From assembly GCF_001625015.1 (NCBI RefSeq), contig NZ_LVWJ02000012.1, positions 36,277 through 100,276 of the forward strand: 64,000 nt of DNA, given 5' to 3'. The notes under the pieces were generated by a model. It had not been told where the DNA came from. It worked only from the letters and a program-made list of their open reading frames with translations, and made no database searches. Shown here piece by piece: positions 33,178 through 42,633 of this stretch; the stretch's first letter is position 1; the number at the start of each line of letters is the position of its first letter. The translations under genes were made by a program, and so were the position numbers. Origin of the DNA: Lewinella sp. 4G2 (GTDB lineage Bacteria; Bacteroidota; Bacteroidia; Chitinophagales; Saprospiraceae).

Positions 33178-35463
33178 ATGACACTATTCCGCTTCCGCCC
33201 GTTCCTGGGCATCCTGTCTCTATTCCTATTGCTTTGCACCAGCGTCAGCGCCCAAGACTGTGATCTGGGGACGGAGGACTGGGAGACGGGGTCCAACGCT
33301 AACCCACCAGCGGGCTGGACGCGCGTCGGTAGCCCCAATCAGGCGGCCCCCTGCAGCAACTGCGGGGAGATTGACGGGCGCGCCCAGGGCTTTAATACGG
33401 TAGGGGAAGGCATGATCTCGCCCGAACTTACCTGCGTCGGTACCGTCACGTTTGATTGGCACTCCTCAAGTAACACCGGTGTATTTACCGTGGAAGTGCA
33501 GTGGAGCCAGACGCCAAGTGATGAAGCCAGTTGGCAGACCTTTGAAACGATCAATGCTACTGGTATTGGACCGGATCAGAAGCAGTACATGGAAGTTGTT
33601 GCTGACCTGCCCGAGGAAAGTGCCGTAGCCCCTTTTGGAATCTTTGTGCGGTGGATCATGACCGCAAGAACCTCCAGTACCTTTTACCTGGATAACATCT
33701 GTTTCACCTCTGGCACCTGCACCGTCCAGCCCACGCAGATCCAGTTTACCCAGTTGCCGCCCAGCTGTATCGAGGTGGGTGCCCCCTTCACGGTGACGGC
33801 CTGCGCGACGGACGATAATGGCTTCATCGCCGAAACTTACTCCGAGAATATCCTGGTGCTCCCCTCAACCGGCACCGTTACGGGAGGTGGTGCCAACCCG
33901 CCCGTCGCTGGTTGCGTGACGCTCGATCTGACGGCCACCAGCGCGGGTAACTTCTCCCTCATCGGCTCCAGCCAACTATTAATGGCGGCCAATGAAGCCC
34001 TCTCTGCGGAGGAGGCCTGCCCCAACGAGATCGACGTCCGCGTCATGGCCTACAATCTGCTGAACTTCCCGAACGGCCGCGACCGCTGTGAGGACCCTAA
34101 CGACATCGTCCAGCTCAACCGCCAGGATACGTTGGCCAAGATTGTGGAACACGTCGAGCCGGACGTGATTATGGTCTGCGAGCTGCAGGACGCCCAGGGC
34201 AGCGCCGATATCCTGACCGCCCTTCAGGGTATCGACCCTAATTATGCGGCGGCCACCTTCGTGGAGAATACTTCTACGATCGTGAAGAACCTCAACAATA
34301 TGCTCTACTACAACTCGGCGAAAATGACGCTGGTGCAGCAGAGCGTGATCGAAACCAATACTCGCGACGTCAGCCGCTACCGGATGCAGATGAACGACCC
34401 CAAGATTGCCACGGCACCCGATACGGTATTCGTCAACTTTTACGTGATGCACACCAAGGCTGGGTCCGCGCCGCCGGATTCTACCCGCCGGGCCAACGAC
34501 GTGGCGACCTTCCAGGCTGCTTTTGACCAGTTGCCGGTCGAGAACGCCGTCTTTGGGGGCGATCTGAATTTCTACACCGACACGGAGGCTGCTTACCAGA
34601 CGTTACTCAATGGCGCCAACCCTTGGTTCGACCCCGTCGATGCGCCCGGGGAGTGGGATAACAACCCGGCCTTTTCCGACATCCACACTCAGGCCAGCCG
34701 GGCATCCGGCTCCCAGAGTTACGACTGTGGCATTCCCGGTGGCCTCGACAGCCGCTTCGATTTCCTGATGTACGACCAGCCCATCAACGATGAAGCCATG
34801 GGCGTCGAGTACCTCGACGGCACCTACGATATCACCGGTAACGACGGTAACCTCTTCAACCAGTCCATCAACGACATCGATAACATGTCCGGTGTGCCCC
34901 GCTCCGTGCTCGATGCGCTCTTCTTCATGTCCGACCACCTCCCCGTTACGATGGATTTGCGAGTCACTTTCCCGCTGCAGGAACTCCCCGTCACACTGGC
35001 TCATTTTGGCGCTGACGCAGGTAAAAGCGAAGTGCGGTTGAACTGGGACATCACCGAAGAGACCGGATTCAGCCACTACGTGGTGGAACGGCTGGCCGGC
35101 GAAGATGGCTGGACCAAGCTCGGCGAAGTGGCCGGCGGGCGCCCCTCCTACGTGTTTACGGACGAGTCCCCCACCCGCGGAAACAACTTCTACCGCCTCC
35201 GGATGGTGGACCTCGACGGGGCGGAAGCCTTCTCGCCCGTCCGCTCGGTCCGCTTCGGCGAAGCCTTCACCCTTTACCCGACGGTGACTTCCGGGCAGGT
35301 ATTCCTGAAGGGTGCCGACTCCGCCAATCTATCGGTATACGATGGCCTGGGCCGCAGGCTGGAGGTGCCGGTTACGGGGCAAGGGTTCAGCCTCGCCGCC
35401 CAGCCCTCCGGTTGGTATACGGTGGTTGGTAATGGTGAGGTGCGTAGGGTTTTCCGGAGGTAG
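33178..35463 (+). CDS. Secreted endonuclease/exonuclease/phosphatase-family protein with T9SS type A sorting domain
   Basis: A 761-residue cargo protein. It has a signal peptide (LSLFLLLCTSVSAQ), a jelly-roll-like domain (about 20-190) with conserved Cys pairs, a short Ig-like region, an EEP domain (about 285-610) with the metal-binding Glu in MVCELQD, GGDLNFY and the final MSDHLPVTM, and then the linker HFGADAGKSEVRLNWDITEE leading to a T9SS type A sorting domain (FTLYPTVTSGQVFL...WYTVVGNGEVRRVF). It should be exported through the T9SS and work at the surface or outside, perhaps on nucleic acids. The start at ATG 33178 gives the signal peptide; a TTG further upstream adds 13 residues. Confidence 0.88.
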   Translation: MTLFRFRPFLGILSLFLLLCTSVSAQDCDLGTEDWETGSNANPPAGWTRVGSPNQAAPCSNCGEIDGRAQGFNTVGEGMISPELTCVGTVTFDWHSSSNTGVFTVEVQWSQTPSDEASWQTFETINATGIGPDQKQYMEVVADLPEESAVAPFGIFVRWIMTARTSSTFYLDNICFTSGTCTVQPTQIQFTQLPPSCIEVGAPFTVTACATDDNGFIAETYSENILVLPSTGTVTGGGANPPVAGCVTLDLTATSAGNFSLIGSSQLLMAANEALSAEEACPNEIDVRVMAYNLLNFPNGRDRCEDPNDIVQLNRQDTLAKIVEHVEPDVIMVCELQDAQGSADILTALQGIDPNYAAATFVENTSTIVKNLNNMLYYNSAKMTLVQQSVIETNTRDVSRYRMQMNDPKIATAPDTVFVNFYVMHTKAGSAPPDSTRRANDVATFQAAFDQLPVENAVFGGDLNFYTDTEAAYQTLLNGANPWFDPVDAPGEWDNNPAFSDIHTQASRASGSQSYDCGIPGGLDSRFDFLMYDQPINDEAMGVEYLDGTYDITGNDGNLFNQSINDIDNMSGVPRSVLDALFFMSDHLPVTMDLRVTFPLQELPVTLAHFGADAGKSEVRLNWDITEETGFSHYVVERLAGEDGWTKLGEVAGGRPSYVFTDESPTRGNNFYRLRMVDLDGAEAFSPVRSVRFGEAFTLYPTVTSGQVFLKGADSANLSVYDGLGRRLEVPVTGQGFSLAAQPSGWYTVVGNGEVRRVFRR
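35008..35022 (+). repeat. Dispersed word, A variant, 15 of 15
   Basis: GGCGCTGACGCAGGT is read Gly-Ala-Asp-Ala-Gly in the linker between the EEP domain and the fibronectin-like region before the sorting domain. Confidence 0.65.
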
Positions 35464-35542
35464 GTAATGAATATGTCTTTTTGTTGACTTGAATCTACCC
35501 ACTTCTTGCCTCTCGAGATCCCGGTAGGGATCACCATTCTAG

Positions 35543-35585
35543 CCCGGGATCAGACTTGACCGTAAGGTCAAGATAGATCCCGGGG
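35543..35585. repeat. Nested intergenic hairpin
   Basis: Outer stem CCCGGGATC / GATCCCGGG and inner stem CTTGACC / GGTCAAG around a 4-base loop, separated by matching 3-base bulges. It lies between the EEP and TonB-receptor genes and looks like a REP palindrome or terminator without T run. Confidence 0.7.
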
Positions 35586-35659
35586 TAATAGTAAGGTGCG
35601 AGGCATTGTTCCCACCAGACAATCCCCAGTTATCCCCACCCGGTTAGGCAATGCCGAAT

Positions 35660-35667
35660 TACCTTTG
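35660..35667 (+). promoter_or_regulatory. -7 promoter box of the TonB-receptor gene
   Basis: TACCTTTG is an exact consensus match 46 nt before the ATG at 35714. It argues against the longer frame that starts at 35651. Confidence 0.5.
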
Positions 35668-35713
35668 TCGTTCCCCCTGCGGGCCCCGGTTGGGCTGCCC
35701 CTCACTTTGCCCT

Positions 35714-38332
35714 ATGCGACTATTGTTTACCGTTTTTGTACGTCCTCAACCCTGTAAGCCAACGCAGTACGGGGCCAATTCCTGGCCAGCGCGTGGCGGC
35801 ACACTCCTACTATTCTTACTGTTGAGTAGCGTTGGCCTTTTCGCCCAGGTGAGTTCCGCATCCATCTCCGGTAAGGTGACGGACGGGGTAAACGGGCGGC
35901 CGGTGGACTTCAGCACGATCTACATCAAGGGGACGACGCGGGCCGTGGAGAGTGGGCAAACGGGCCGCTACCTCATCAGCGTACCGGCGGGGGAGGATTT
36001 TACGCTGGTCTTCAGCCGTTTGGGGTACGGGGAAACTTCGGTGCCCATCAAGGCCCTGCCCGAGGGAAGCAACAAGCAGATCGACGTTGCCCTCGCACCG
36101 GTGGAAAGTGACCTGGAGGTCATCGTCCGCGAAAGCAAGATCGAAGAGGGTGGGATGATCCGGGAGCAACCGGAAGCCCTGCGGCTTCTGCCTTCCACGA
36201 CGGGTAACCTGGAATCCTTACTACCCCATATCGCCCTCGGTGTCAGTAGCGGCGCTGGCGGTGAACTGACGAGCCAGTACAACGTACGCGGTGGCAACTA
36301 CGACGAGAACCTGGTCTACGTAAACGGATTCGAGATCTACCGCCCCCAGCTCATCCGGGCCGGGCAGCAGGAAGGGCTCACCTTCGCTAACCTGGACATG
36401 GTGCGGTCCCTGAGCTTTAGTTCCGGTGGGTTCGATGCCCGGTACGGGGATAAGCTTAGTTCGGTGCTGGACATCAAGTACAAGCGTCCGGATAGTCTCC
36501 GCGCAAGTTTGCAGGCCAGTTTCCTCGGTGGCTCCGCCCATATTGAGGGCAGTTCGAAAGCCAATAAGGATGGCCTCAAGAAATTCCGCTACCTGGCCGG
36601 CGCCCGTTACAAAACGACCCGTTACCTACTCGGTAGCCTGGAGACGACGGGGGAGTACCTCCCCAACTTCGTGGACATCCAGACCTACCTGACCTACGAC
36701 TTTAACCCGCAGTTGCAACTGGCCTTCCTGGCGAATTACAACCGCAGCATTTACAACTTCACCCCGGTGGAGCGGTCGACGGCCTTCGGTGGCTTCTTCG
36801 AGACGCTGCAGCTCTTCACCAGCTTTACGGGGGCGGAGCGGGACGATTTTCTGACCCAAATGGGTGGCCTTTCGCTGACGTTCATCCCCGAGAAAGACGA
36901 GAACCCGCTCTTTCTGAAGTTACTGGGCTCCGCCTTCCGCAGCGACGAAAACGAGGCCATTTCCATTGCCGGTAACTACAGCCTGGGCAACCTGGATACG
37001 GACCTCGGGAGTAGCACCTTCGGGGAGGTCATCAACGAACTCGGGTCCGGGACCCAGCAGGACTTCGTCCGTAACTTTCTGGACATCCAGGTTTACAACC
37101 TGGAACTGCAGGGTGGCCTCGAACTGGACGTCAGCAGCGAATCCACGCGGCGGACTCACTTTTTGCAGTGGTCCGCCAAGGCCCAGCACGAGCGGGTGGA
37201 TGACTTCATCAACGAATGGGAACGGCTGGATTCGGCCGGCTACAGCCTGCCCTTCAACGAGGGGGCGGTGGAGCTCTTCAGCGTCCTGAAAACGGAGAAC
37301 ACCCTCAACTCCAATCGCTTCAGTGGTTTCTTCCAGGATACCTGGACGATCCGCAAGGAAGACCGTTTCGACCTTCGCCTCAGCGCTGGCGTACGGGGAA
37401 CCTACTGGGACCTCAACGAAGAGTTTAACGTAAGCCCGCGGGCCCAACTGCTGTACAAACCCCTGGGCAAGACGGCGGACATCACCTACAAGCTGGCGGG
37501 TGGGCTCTACGTGCAACCTCCGTTCTACCGGGAATTGCGCCGGCCGGATGGTACCATTAACCGGAACCTGCGGAGCCAGAAATCCGCCCACCTCGTTGGC
37601 GGGATCACTTCGGATTTCTACTACGGTAAGCGGAACCCCAAAAAATTCCGCTTCATTGCCGAGGCCTACTACAAAGATCTGTGGGATCTCGTCAGCTACG
37701 ACATAGAAAACGTGCGAATCCAGTATTCGGGGGAGAACGACGCGACGGGCTACGTGGCGGGAGTGGACTTCCGCCTCAACGGTGAGTTCGTGCCGGGCGC
37801 CGACTCCTGGCTGAACCTCAGTTTTCTGCAGGCCCGGGAACGCCTTACGGGCGTAGAACACCGGGAAGTCGTGGGCCGGGATATGGTCGCCGACACCGTC
37901 CTCTTCAACACGGTAGATTTCGTTCCCCGGCCGACGGACCAACTTTTCCAGCTGAGCCTTTTCTTCCAGGATTACCTGCGGAAGAACGAGAACTTCCGGA
38001 CCCACGTCAACCTCACGGTGGGCGGCGGCCTGCCCTTCGGCATTCAGGATGATAACCGCATCTACCGCAATGCCCTCCGCTTCGATACGTACCACCGGAT
38101 CGACATCGGCTTCAGTTGGCGCCTGTACGACCGCGCCACTTCGGTTAAGGGCCGCAACCACTGGCTGGGCTTCACCCGGTCCACCTATCTCAGTCTGGAG
38201 GTCTTCAACCTGATGCAGGTTAGTAACCAGGCGGGGAATACCTTCATCAAAACGATTGGGCAACAGCAGTATGCCGTCCCGAACCGGCTTACTGGGCGGC
38301 GGATTAATTTGCGGTTGAAGGTGGATATTTGA
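35714..38332 (+). CDS. TonB-dependent receptor with CarboxypepD_reg domain
   Basis: An 872-residue outer-membrane transporter. After an extended signal region ending VGLFAQVSS, there is a carboxypeptidase-regulatory-like domain (ASISGKVTDGVNGRPVDFST), a plug (about 130-260; SQYNVRGGNYDENLVYVNG) and a 22-strand barrel that ends on RRINLRLKVDI, with the aromatic-hydrophobic end typical of outer-membrane proteins slightly altered. No SusD partner gene follows, so this is not a glycan SusCD pair; members without SusD often carry iron, cobalamin or peptides. The signal peptide is unusual because about 40 residues precede the hydrophobic core, so a later start is possible. Confidence 0.9.
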   Translation: MRLLFTVFVRPQPCKPTQYGANSWPARGGTLLLFLLLSSVGLFAQVSSASISGKVTDGVNGRPVDFSTIYIKGTTRAVESGQTGRYLISVPAGEDFTLVFSRLGYGETSVPIKALPEGSNKQIDVALAPVESDLEVIVRESKIEEGGMIREQPEALRLLPSTTGNLESLLPHIALGVSSGAGGELTSQYNVRGGNYDENLVYVNGFEIYRPQLIRAGQQEGLTFANLDMVRSLSFSSGGFDARYGDKLSSVLDIKYKRPDSLRASLQASFLGGSAHIEGSSKANKDGLKKFRYLAGARYKTTRYLLGSLETTGEYLPNFVDIQTYLTYDFNPQLQLAFLANYNRSIYNFTPVERSTAFGGFFETLQLFTSFTGAERDDFLTQMGGLSLTFIPEKDENPLFLKLLGSAFRSDENEAISIAGNYSLGNLDTDLGSSTFGEVINELGSGTQQDFVRNFLDIQVYNLELQGGLELDVSSESTRRTHFLQWSAKAQHERVDDFINEWERLDSAGYSLPFNEGAVELFSVLKTENTLNSNRFSGFFQDTWTIRKEDRFDLRLSAGVRGTYWDLNEEFNVSPRAQLLYKPLGKTADITYKLAGGLYVQPPFYRELRRPDGTINRNLRSQKSAHLVGGITSDFYYGKRNPKKFRFIAEAYYKDLWDLVSYDIENVRIQYSGENDATGYVAGVDFRLNGEFVPGADSWLNLSFLQARERLTGVEHREVVGRDMVADTVLFNTVDFVPRPTDQLFQLSLFFQDYLRKNENFRTHVNLTVGGGLPFGIQDDNRIYRNALRFDTYHRIDIGFSWRLYDRATSVKGRNHWLGFTRSTYLSLEVFNLMQVSNQAGNTFIKTIGQQQYAVPNRLTGRRINLRLKVDI

Positions 38333-38350
38333 TTTGGGGGGGAGTGGTGA

Positions 38351-38680
38351 ACCGGACGCTCGCAGGACCTCCTACGTCGGACGCTACGAGGACCTGGATT
38401 ATCGTAGTTGTCTAATCCTCCCCGTTACCCAGAGCTCCTCGTAGCGTCGATTTTATTGTAGCGCAGCGGAAATAGAATCGTCCTGCGAGCGTGCGGTCGA
38501 CCACACAACCGGACGCTCGCAGGACCTCCTACGTCGGATGCTACGAGGACCTGGATTATCGTAGTTGTCTAATCCTCCCCGTTACCCAGAGCTCCTCGTA
38601 GCGTCGATTTTATTGTAGCGCAGCGGAAATAGAATCGTCCTGCGAGCGTGCGGTCGCCCACATAACCGGACGCTACAAGG
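38351..38680. repeat. 157-bp tandem element with nested inverted repeats
   Basis: Two almost identical 157-bp units start at 38351 and 38508, and the beginning of a third starts at 38665. Each unit contains an outer inverted pair ACGCTCGCAGGAC / GTCCTGCGAGCGT and an inner pair ACGCTACGAGGA / TCCTCGTAGCGT. It fills most of the 455 bp between the TonB receptor and the next gene. I see no coding frame in it. Confidence 0.85.
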
Positions 38681-38787
38681 TCCCAGCGACCAACAAAAAG
38701 TTAGGCAGCATGCAAAATTGCCCGTCTACCATCACTTTAAGCAACTACCTGGGCGGGAGATCGTTGCATTGGTTAAATCCTCCAGCT

Positions 38788-40233
38788 ATGCGGTTGTCGT
38801 TTTTCCTGGCCCTGTTTTTGTCCTTACTCTGCACCTGCGGCAGCGCCCAAGTGCTGACGGTGAGCGACGAGCTGACGATGCGCAGCGATACGGACTACAG
38901 TTTGATCGGGAAATTGGGCGGGCAGACGCTGCTGTTGCAGGACCGGAGCACGAAGTACCTGCTGACCGCCTACAACCGGGGGATGAAGCAGACTTGGGAG
39001 AAGGAACTGGAACTGCGGGGCCGCAACGTGCGCCTGCTGGAGTCCGTCGCCAAGCAGGATGGGACGGGGTTTTACTTGGTCTATCTTTTTCGAGAATCCG
39101 GTAGGCACAGTCTGCAGGTGGATTTATACAACCCCGCTGGTAACCTCAAGGACAGCACGACGCTGGTCAATTTTGGGCTGTTTGTATCTAACCCGGAGGA
39201 CGAGATCTACCGCTCGGAGGACGATACGAAGTTGGTCATTCTCTTTACCGACCAGAGCACTAAGCCCCGCGTTATCGGCATCGATCTGGCTGAGCAAAAG
39301 CTGCTGTACGACCGCGTGATTGAACCGAAGAATTTCTATTACGGCGAAGATTTTCTGCAGGCGGAAGTCGCCAACTCGGGCGATTTGTTTTTCATCATCG
39401 AGCGGGACAACTTTAAGAGCAAGCGGAAGGAACACCGGTTCGAGGTACACCACCTGGAGGCCAAACAAGCGGCGCGGGAATTTGAAGTCTCGATGGGCGA
39501 TAGCCTGACTTACGATCTGTTTTGGCGCTACGATAACATGAACGATCGCCTACTGGGTGGCGGCCTGTATACGACCCGCGATTTCAGTAAGGCGGAAGGT
39601 TACTTCACCGTTGCCGTGGACCCCGCCAACCCGACGGCGGCGGACCCCCGCTTCGTGCCCTTCCCGATCCCGCTGATCCGTAACGTACAGGGGAAGAAGT
39701 ACAATAAGAAGCACCCCGGTATTGACGAGATGAGCGTGCGGGACGTCATCCTGCGCCACGACGGGGGCGCGCTGCTCGTTACGGAACGCAACCGCCAACT
39801 GGAGCGCCGCAGCGCCGCCAGCAGAACTCAGGTAGCGACTGATTTTGGTATTCGGCCCCTGGTGGATTACCACTACGATGAAGTGATTGTCTTCGCCGTG
39901 CACCCCGACGGGAAACCGCACTGGAACAACATCCTCCACAAAAAACAGTACAGCCAGGACGACGGCGGCGTGTACTCAGGCTTCTTCCTGATGGAGAACC
40001 CCCGCAGCCTACGCTTCCTGTTCAACGACGAGATCCGCTTCGAGAATACGGTGAGCGAGTACGTCGTCAACGGCCGCGGTGAATTTGACCGGAACAGCCT
40101 CTTTAACACGCGCGACCTCGACCTCCGCCTCCGTTTTAAAGATGGTATCCAGGTAGCCGGGAACGAGATGATCCTACCCTCGGAGACGCGGAATAAGTTG
40201 CGGTTGGTGAAGATGACTTATGAAGGGAAGTAA
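38788..40233 (+). CDS. Secreted protein of unknown function
   Basis: A 481-residue exported protein that I do not recognise. The ATG at 38788 opens a signal peptide (LSFFLALFLSLLCTCGSAQ). The mature part is rich in short beta segments with aromatic and charged ends (TKYLLTAYNRGMKQTWEKEL, LVILFTDQSTKPRVIGIDL, DLFFIIERDNFKSKRKEH), which suggests a propeller of about six blades. There is no sorting domain at the C-terminus (it ends KLRLVKMTYEGK), so it is probably periplasmic or outer-membrane-associated. The C-region of the signal peptide is encoded by the dispersed 17-bp word. Confidence 0.7.
   Translation: MRLSFFLALFLSLLCTCGSAQVLTVSDELTMRSDTDYSLIGKLGGQTLLLQDRSTKYLLTAYNRGMKQTWEKELELRGRNVRLLESVAKQDGTGFYLVYLFRESGRHSLQVDLYNPAGNLKDSTTLVNFGLFVSNPEDEIYRSEDDTKLVILFTDQSTKPRVIGIDLAEQKLLYDRVIEPKNFYYGEDFLQAEVANSGDLFFIIERDNFKSKRKEHRFEVHHLEAKQAAREFEVSMGDSLTYDLFWRYDNMNDRLLGGGLYTTRDFSKAEGYFTVAVDPANPTAADPRFVPFPIPLIRNVQGKKYNKKHPGIDEMSVRDVILRHDGGALLVTERNRQLERRSAASRTQVATDFGIRPLVDYHYDEVIVFAVHPDGKPHWNNILHKKQYSQDDGGVYSGFFLMENPRSLRFLFNDEIRFENTVSEYVVNGRGEFDRNSLFNTRDLDLRLRFKDGIQVAGNEMILPSETRNKLRLVKMTYEGK
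38831..38847 (-). repeat. Dispersed 17-bp word, C variant
   Basis: Plus strand GCACCTGCGGCAGCGCC is read (preceded by T) as Cys-Thr-Cys-Gly-Ser-Ala at the signal-peptide cleavage region. Confidence 0.7.
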
Positions 40234-40264
40234 GGGTGACCGCCCGTAAGGATGAATATTAAAT

Positions 40265-40328
40265 GACCAAAGCACCAAAGTACCAAAGCAATACTTAGAA
40301 AGGTGCTTTGGTATTTTGGTGCTTTGGA
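40265..40328. repeat. Hairpin of 8-bp words
   Basis: The left arm repeats ACCAAAGC/ACCAAAGT and the right arm repeats GGTGCTTT/GGTATTTT, complementary to it. It separates two convergent genes and could act as terminator for both. Confidence 0.75.
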
Positions 40329-40366
40329 AAGAGGAAGACCGATACTTAATTACGGTGCCAAGTCCT

Positions 40367-41002
40367 CTAACGATTCGGTTGGGGAGTCGTCCGCAAATAC
40401 GGCTTGATGACTTTGTGGCCCTTCGGAAATCTGTCCGGAATATCTTCCGTTTTGATGCCGGGGCTGACGACTACGTCTTCGCCGTCTTTCCAGTCCACGG
40501 GGGTGGCGACGGAGTAGTTGTCGGTGAGTTGGAGGCTGTCTAGGACGCGGAGGATCTCCTGGAAGTTCCGTCCCGTAGCGGGTGGGTAGGTCAGCGTGAG
40601 GCGAACTTTCTTGTTCGGGTCGATGATGAACACGGAGCGGACGGTGAACTTGGCGTCGGCTTCCGGGTGGATCATGTCGTAGGCTACGGCGATCTTCTTG
40701 TCGGGGTCCGCGATGATGGGGAAGTTCATCTTCACGTTCTGGGTCTCTTCAATATCGCCCACCCAGCCCATGTGGCTTTCCAGGTCGTCCACGCTAAGGG
40801 CAATCACCTTGGCGGAGCGTTGCTCGAAGTCTTCTTTTAGGGCTGCCGTCCGGCCGAGTTCGGTGGTACAGACGGGGGTGTAATCAGAGGGGTGGGAGTA
40901 GAGGACGACCCAGTTATCACCGGCCCAGTCGTAGAAGTTGATGTCTCCCTGGGTGGTTTGGGCGTCGAAGTTGGGGGCGGTATCGCCGAGTCTGATGGGC
41001 AT
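40367..41002 (-). CDS. Peroxiredoxin, Prx6 (1-Cys) type
   Basis: A 211-residue peroxiredoxin. The peroxidatic Cys is in HPSDYTPVCTTELG, the family core PxxxTxxC, and the long C-terminal domain with VRSVFIIDPNKKVRLTLTYPPATGRN and a final KPYLRTTPQPNR is characteristic of the Prx6 subfamily. No second conserved resolving Cys is seen, so the 1-Cys mechanism is expected. It reduces peroxides in the cytoplasm with the help of a small thiol or thioredoxin-like partner. Confidence 0.92.
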   Translation of the reverse strand: MPIRLGDTAPNFDAQTTQGDINFYDWAGDNWVVLYSHPSDYTPVCTTELGRTAALKEDFEQRSAKVIALSVDDLESHMGWVGDIEETQNVKMNFPIIADPDKKIAVAYDMIHPEADAKFTVRSVFIIDPNKKVRLTLTYPPATGRNFQEILRVLDSLQLTDNYSVATPVDWKDGEDVVVSPGIKTEDIPDRFPKGHKVIKPYLRTTPQPNR

Positions 41003-41086
41003 ATAGCAGTTTGTTTAGGTTCGCCCTGCTAACGGGGTGGACGCCGGGATTGTTGAATGGCGGCGGTGCTCCCTTGTCCGTATTTC

Positions 41087-42043
41087 CTACTGGTAGTAAT
41101 CACTCACCCCGCCGGTAGTGGAGAGGTCCTCCAGCGTCATGACGGCCGGGATAGGTTCTACGTCGCCTTTGTTAATGGATACGGGATCGGGCAGGGTGCC
41201 GTTGACCAGGTACTCCAGGACAATCCGCGTCACGCCGGCCGTGCCCAGGTGGTGGCCGGCCCCTTCCGCGCGGTACAGGGCGCTGCCCGGCCAGTGGCTG
41301 TGGTTGCGTTCGGAGTTCATGAAGGCGGTTACGCTGTCCGCCGGATCGTGAATTAATAGCGCTTCCACGTGGCCGAGTTGGGCGGCGCTGGCGGCCACGT
41401 CGTAATCGTTAAGGTGGCGGCCGGCAATGGTGTACACGTAGGCTTCCAGCTTTTCGAATACGATATCGCGGAGGCCCAGGCTCTGGGTGAAGGTGAGGAA
41501 GATCCAGCGCACGGTGGAAAAGGTCGCCAGGACGCACATCCGTTTGGGGTGCAGGCCCTTTGGCAGCCCCGCCAGTGCTTCGATGAGGCAACCGCCCCCG
41601 AAGCTGTGGACCAGCGCCATCTCGCAGCCGCCCGTTTGCCGGATCAGTTGTTGGATGATGTTGACCATACGCGGAAAGTGGAGCACGCCCTTATCCGCCA
41701 GCCCGTGGCCGACGGGGTCGAAGGCCACCACACGCATCCCGGCCTCCACGAGGGTAGGGACGTAGTGGCGCCACCGCCCCGCGTTATAGCCCCAACCGTA
41801 GGAGCAGATGACGATCGGGCCGTCCGCCGGGCCCCACGAGTAGACGGCCACGTTTTTGCCTTCGTGCTTAAAATCCTGGCGCTCCGCCGTTGTCAGGAAT
41901 TTGCGCTCCTTCTCCCGTACGTTCGGTGGGGGAGGGGTGGCGAAGATCTTAAAAGTGAGGTCGCCCGTTTTCTGGGGGCTGACGTAAGACAGCAGGTTCA
42001 GGCCAAGGCCCAGCCCTTTAAAAAGTAGTTTGCGGGTGTTCAT
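41087..42043 (-). CDS. Alpha/beta hydrolase
   Basis: A 318-residue alpha/beta-hydrolase. The oxyanion region is in YGWGYNAGRWRHYVPTLVEAG, the nucleophile elbow is ALVHSFGGGC (Ser in an HSFGG context, first small residue is Val), the acid is likely in LLIHDPADSV, and the last His in EGAGHHLGTAG. The N-terminus is hydrophobic and basic and could be a signal anchor. The gene starts 6 nt after the stop of the TetR gene, so it is the probable regulated partner. The substrate is unknown. Confidence 0.85.
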   Translation of the reverse strand: MNTRKLLFKGLGLGLNLLSYVSPQKTGDLTFKIFATPPPPNVREKERKFLTTAERQDFKHEGKNVAVYSWGPADGPIVICSYGWGYNAGRWRHYVPTLVEAGMRVVAFDPVGHGLADKGVLHFPRMVNIIQQLIRQTGGCEMALVHSFGGGCLIEALAGLPKGLHPKRMCVLATFSTVRWIFLTFTQSLGLRDIVFEKLEAYVYTIAGRHLNDYDVAASAAQLGHVEALLIHDPADSVTAFMNSERNHSHWPGSALYRAEGAGHHLGTAGVTRIVLEYLVNGTLPDPVSINKGDVEPIPAVMTLEDLSTTGGVSDYYQ

Positions 42044-42049
42044 CGTGGG

Positions 42050-42622
42050 TCATTTTGGGTAGATGGGTAGGTTCAGGGATTCCAGGGCGCGGGCCCGGAA
42101 GCGTTCCAGGTGGGACGTATCCTGGTAGAGTTTGTAGAGAATGACGCTGCCCTGGTAATCCGCGAAGAGCCGGTAGGTGCGTTCGGCCGCCTCCGCCTCC
42201 GGGAAGCGTTCCTGGAGAAAAGCCTGGGTAACTTCCTTCCAGCGGTTGTGGAAGTGGGTGAGCCCCGCGGCGAAAAGCCCGTTACCACCCGTTTCCAAAA
42301 TGGTGTTAGCGAAAAAGCAGCCGGCGCCGCCGTTGAGCTCACAGAGGCGGAAGTGACAATCCATAAAGGCACCCAGTCTTTCCGCGGCCGGTGCATCGCC
42401 CTGCAGCTGGGTGAGAACGCGGGTTTCGTACCACTCCATGGCGTATTCGAGGGCCGCTTTCATCAGGTCGGCCTTACTCCCGAAGTGATGGAGGAGGCCC
42501 GCCTTACCCAGCCCCGCCGCCGTGGCCAGTTGCTGGAGGGAAGCATCGTGGTACCCTTTTTCGTGGAAGACCTTCCACACGGCGCGCAGAATTTCGGCGC
42601 GGTTCGTTTTGACTTTTGGCAT
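42050..42622 (-). CDS. TetR/AcrR-family transcriptional regulator
   Basis: A 190-residue repressor. The N-terminal HTH is clear (AEILRAVWKVFHEKGYHDASL ... GLGKAGLLHHFGSKADLM), followed by a mostly helical ligand-binding domain of TetR_C type (LCELNGGAGCFFANTILETG). It is first in a two-gene operon with an alpha/beta hydrolase. A palindromic operator candidate lies between its -7 box and the start codon, so autorepression is likely, relieved perhaps by a substrate of the hydrolase (inference). Confidence 0.92.
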   Translation of the reverse strand: MPKVKTNRAEILRAVWKVFHEKGYHDASLQQLATAAGLGKAGLLHHFGSKADLMKAALEYAMEWYETRVLTQLQGDAPAAERLGAFMDCHFRLCELNGGAGCFFANTILETGGNGLFAAGLTHFHNRWKEVTQAFLQERFPEAEAAERTYRLFADYQGSVILYKLYQDTSHLERFRARALESLNLPIYPK

Positions 42623-42633
42623 GGTGTTGTTTT

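Noticed and set aside
36920..38263. Long antisense frame over the TonB receptor (447 codons)
   Set aside because: Shadow of the receptor gene; no domain, no start context.
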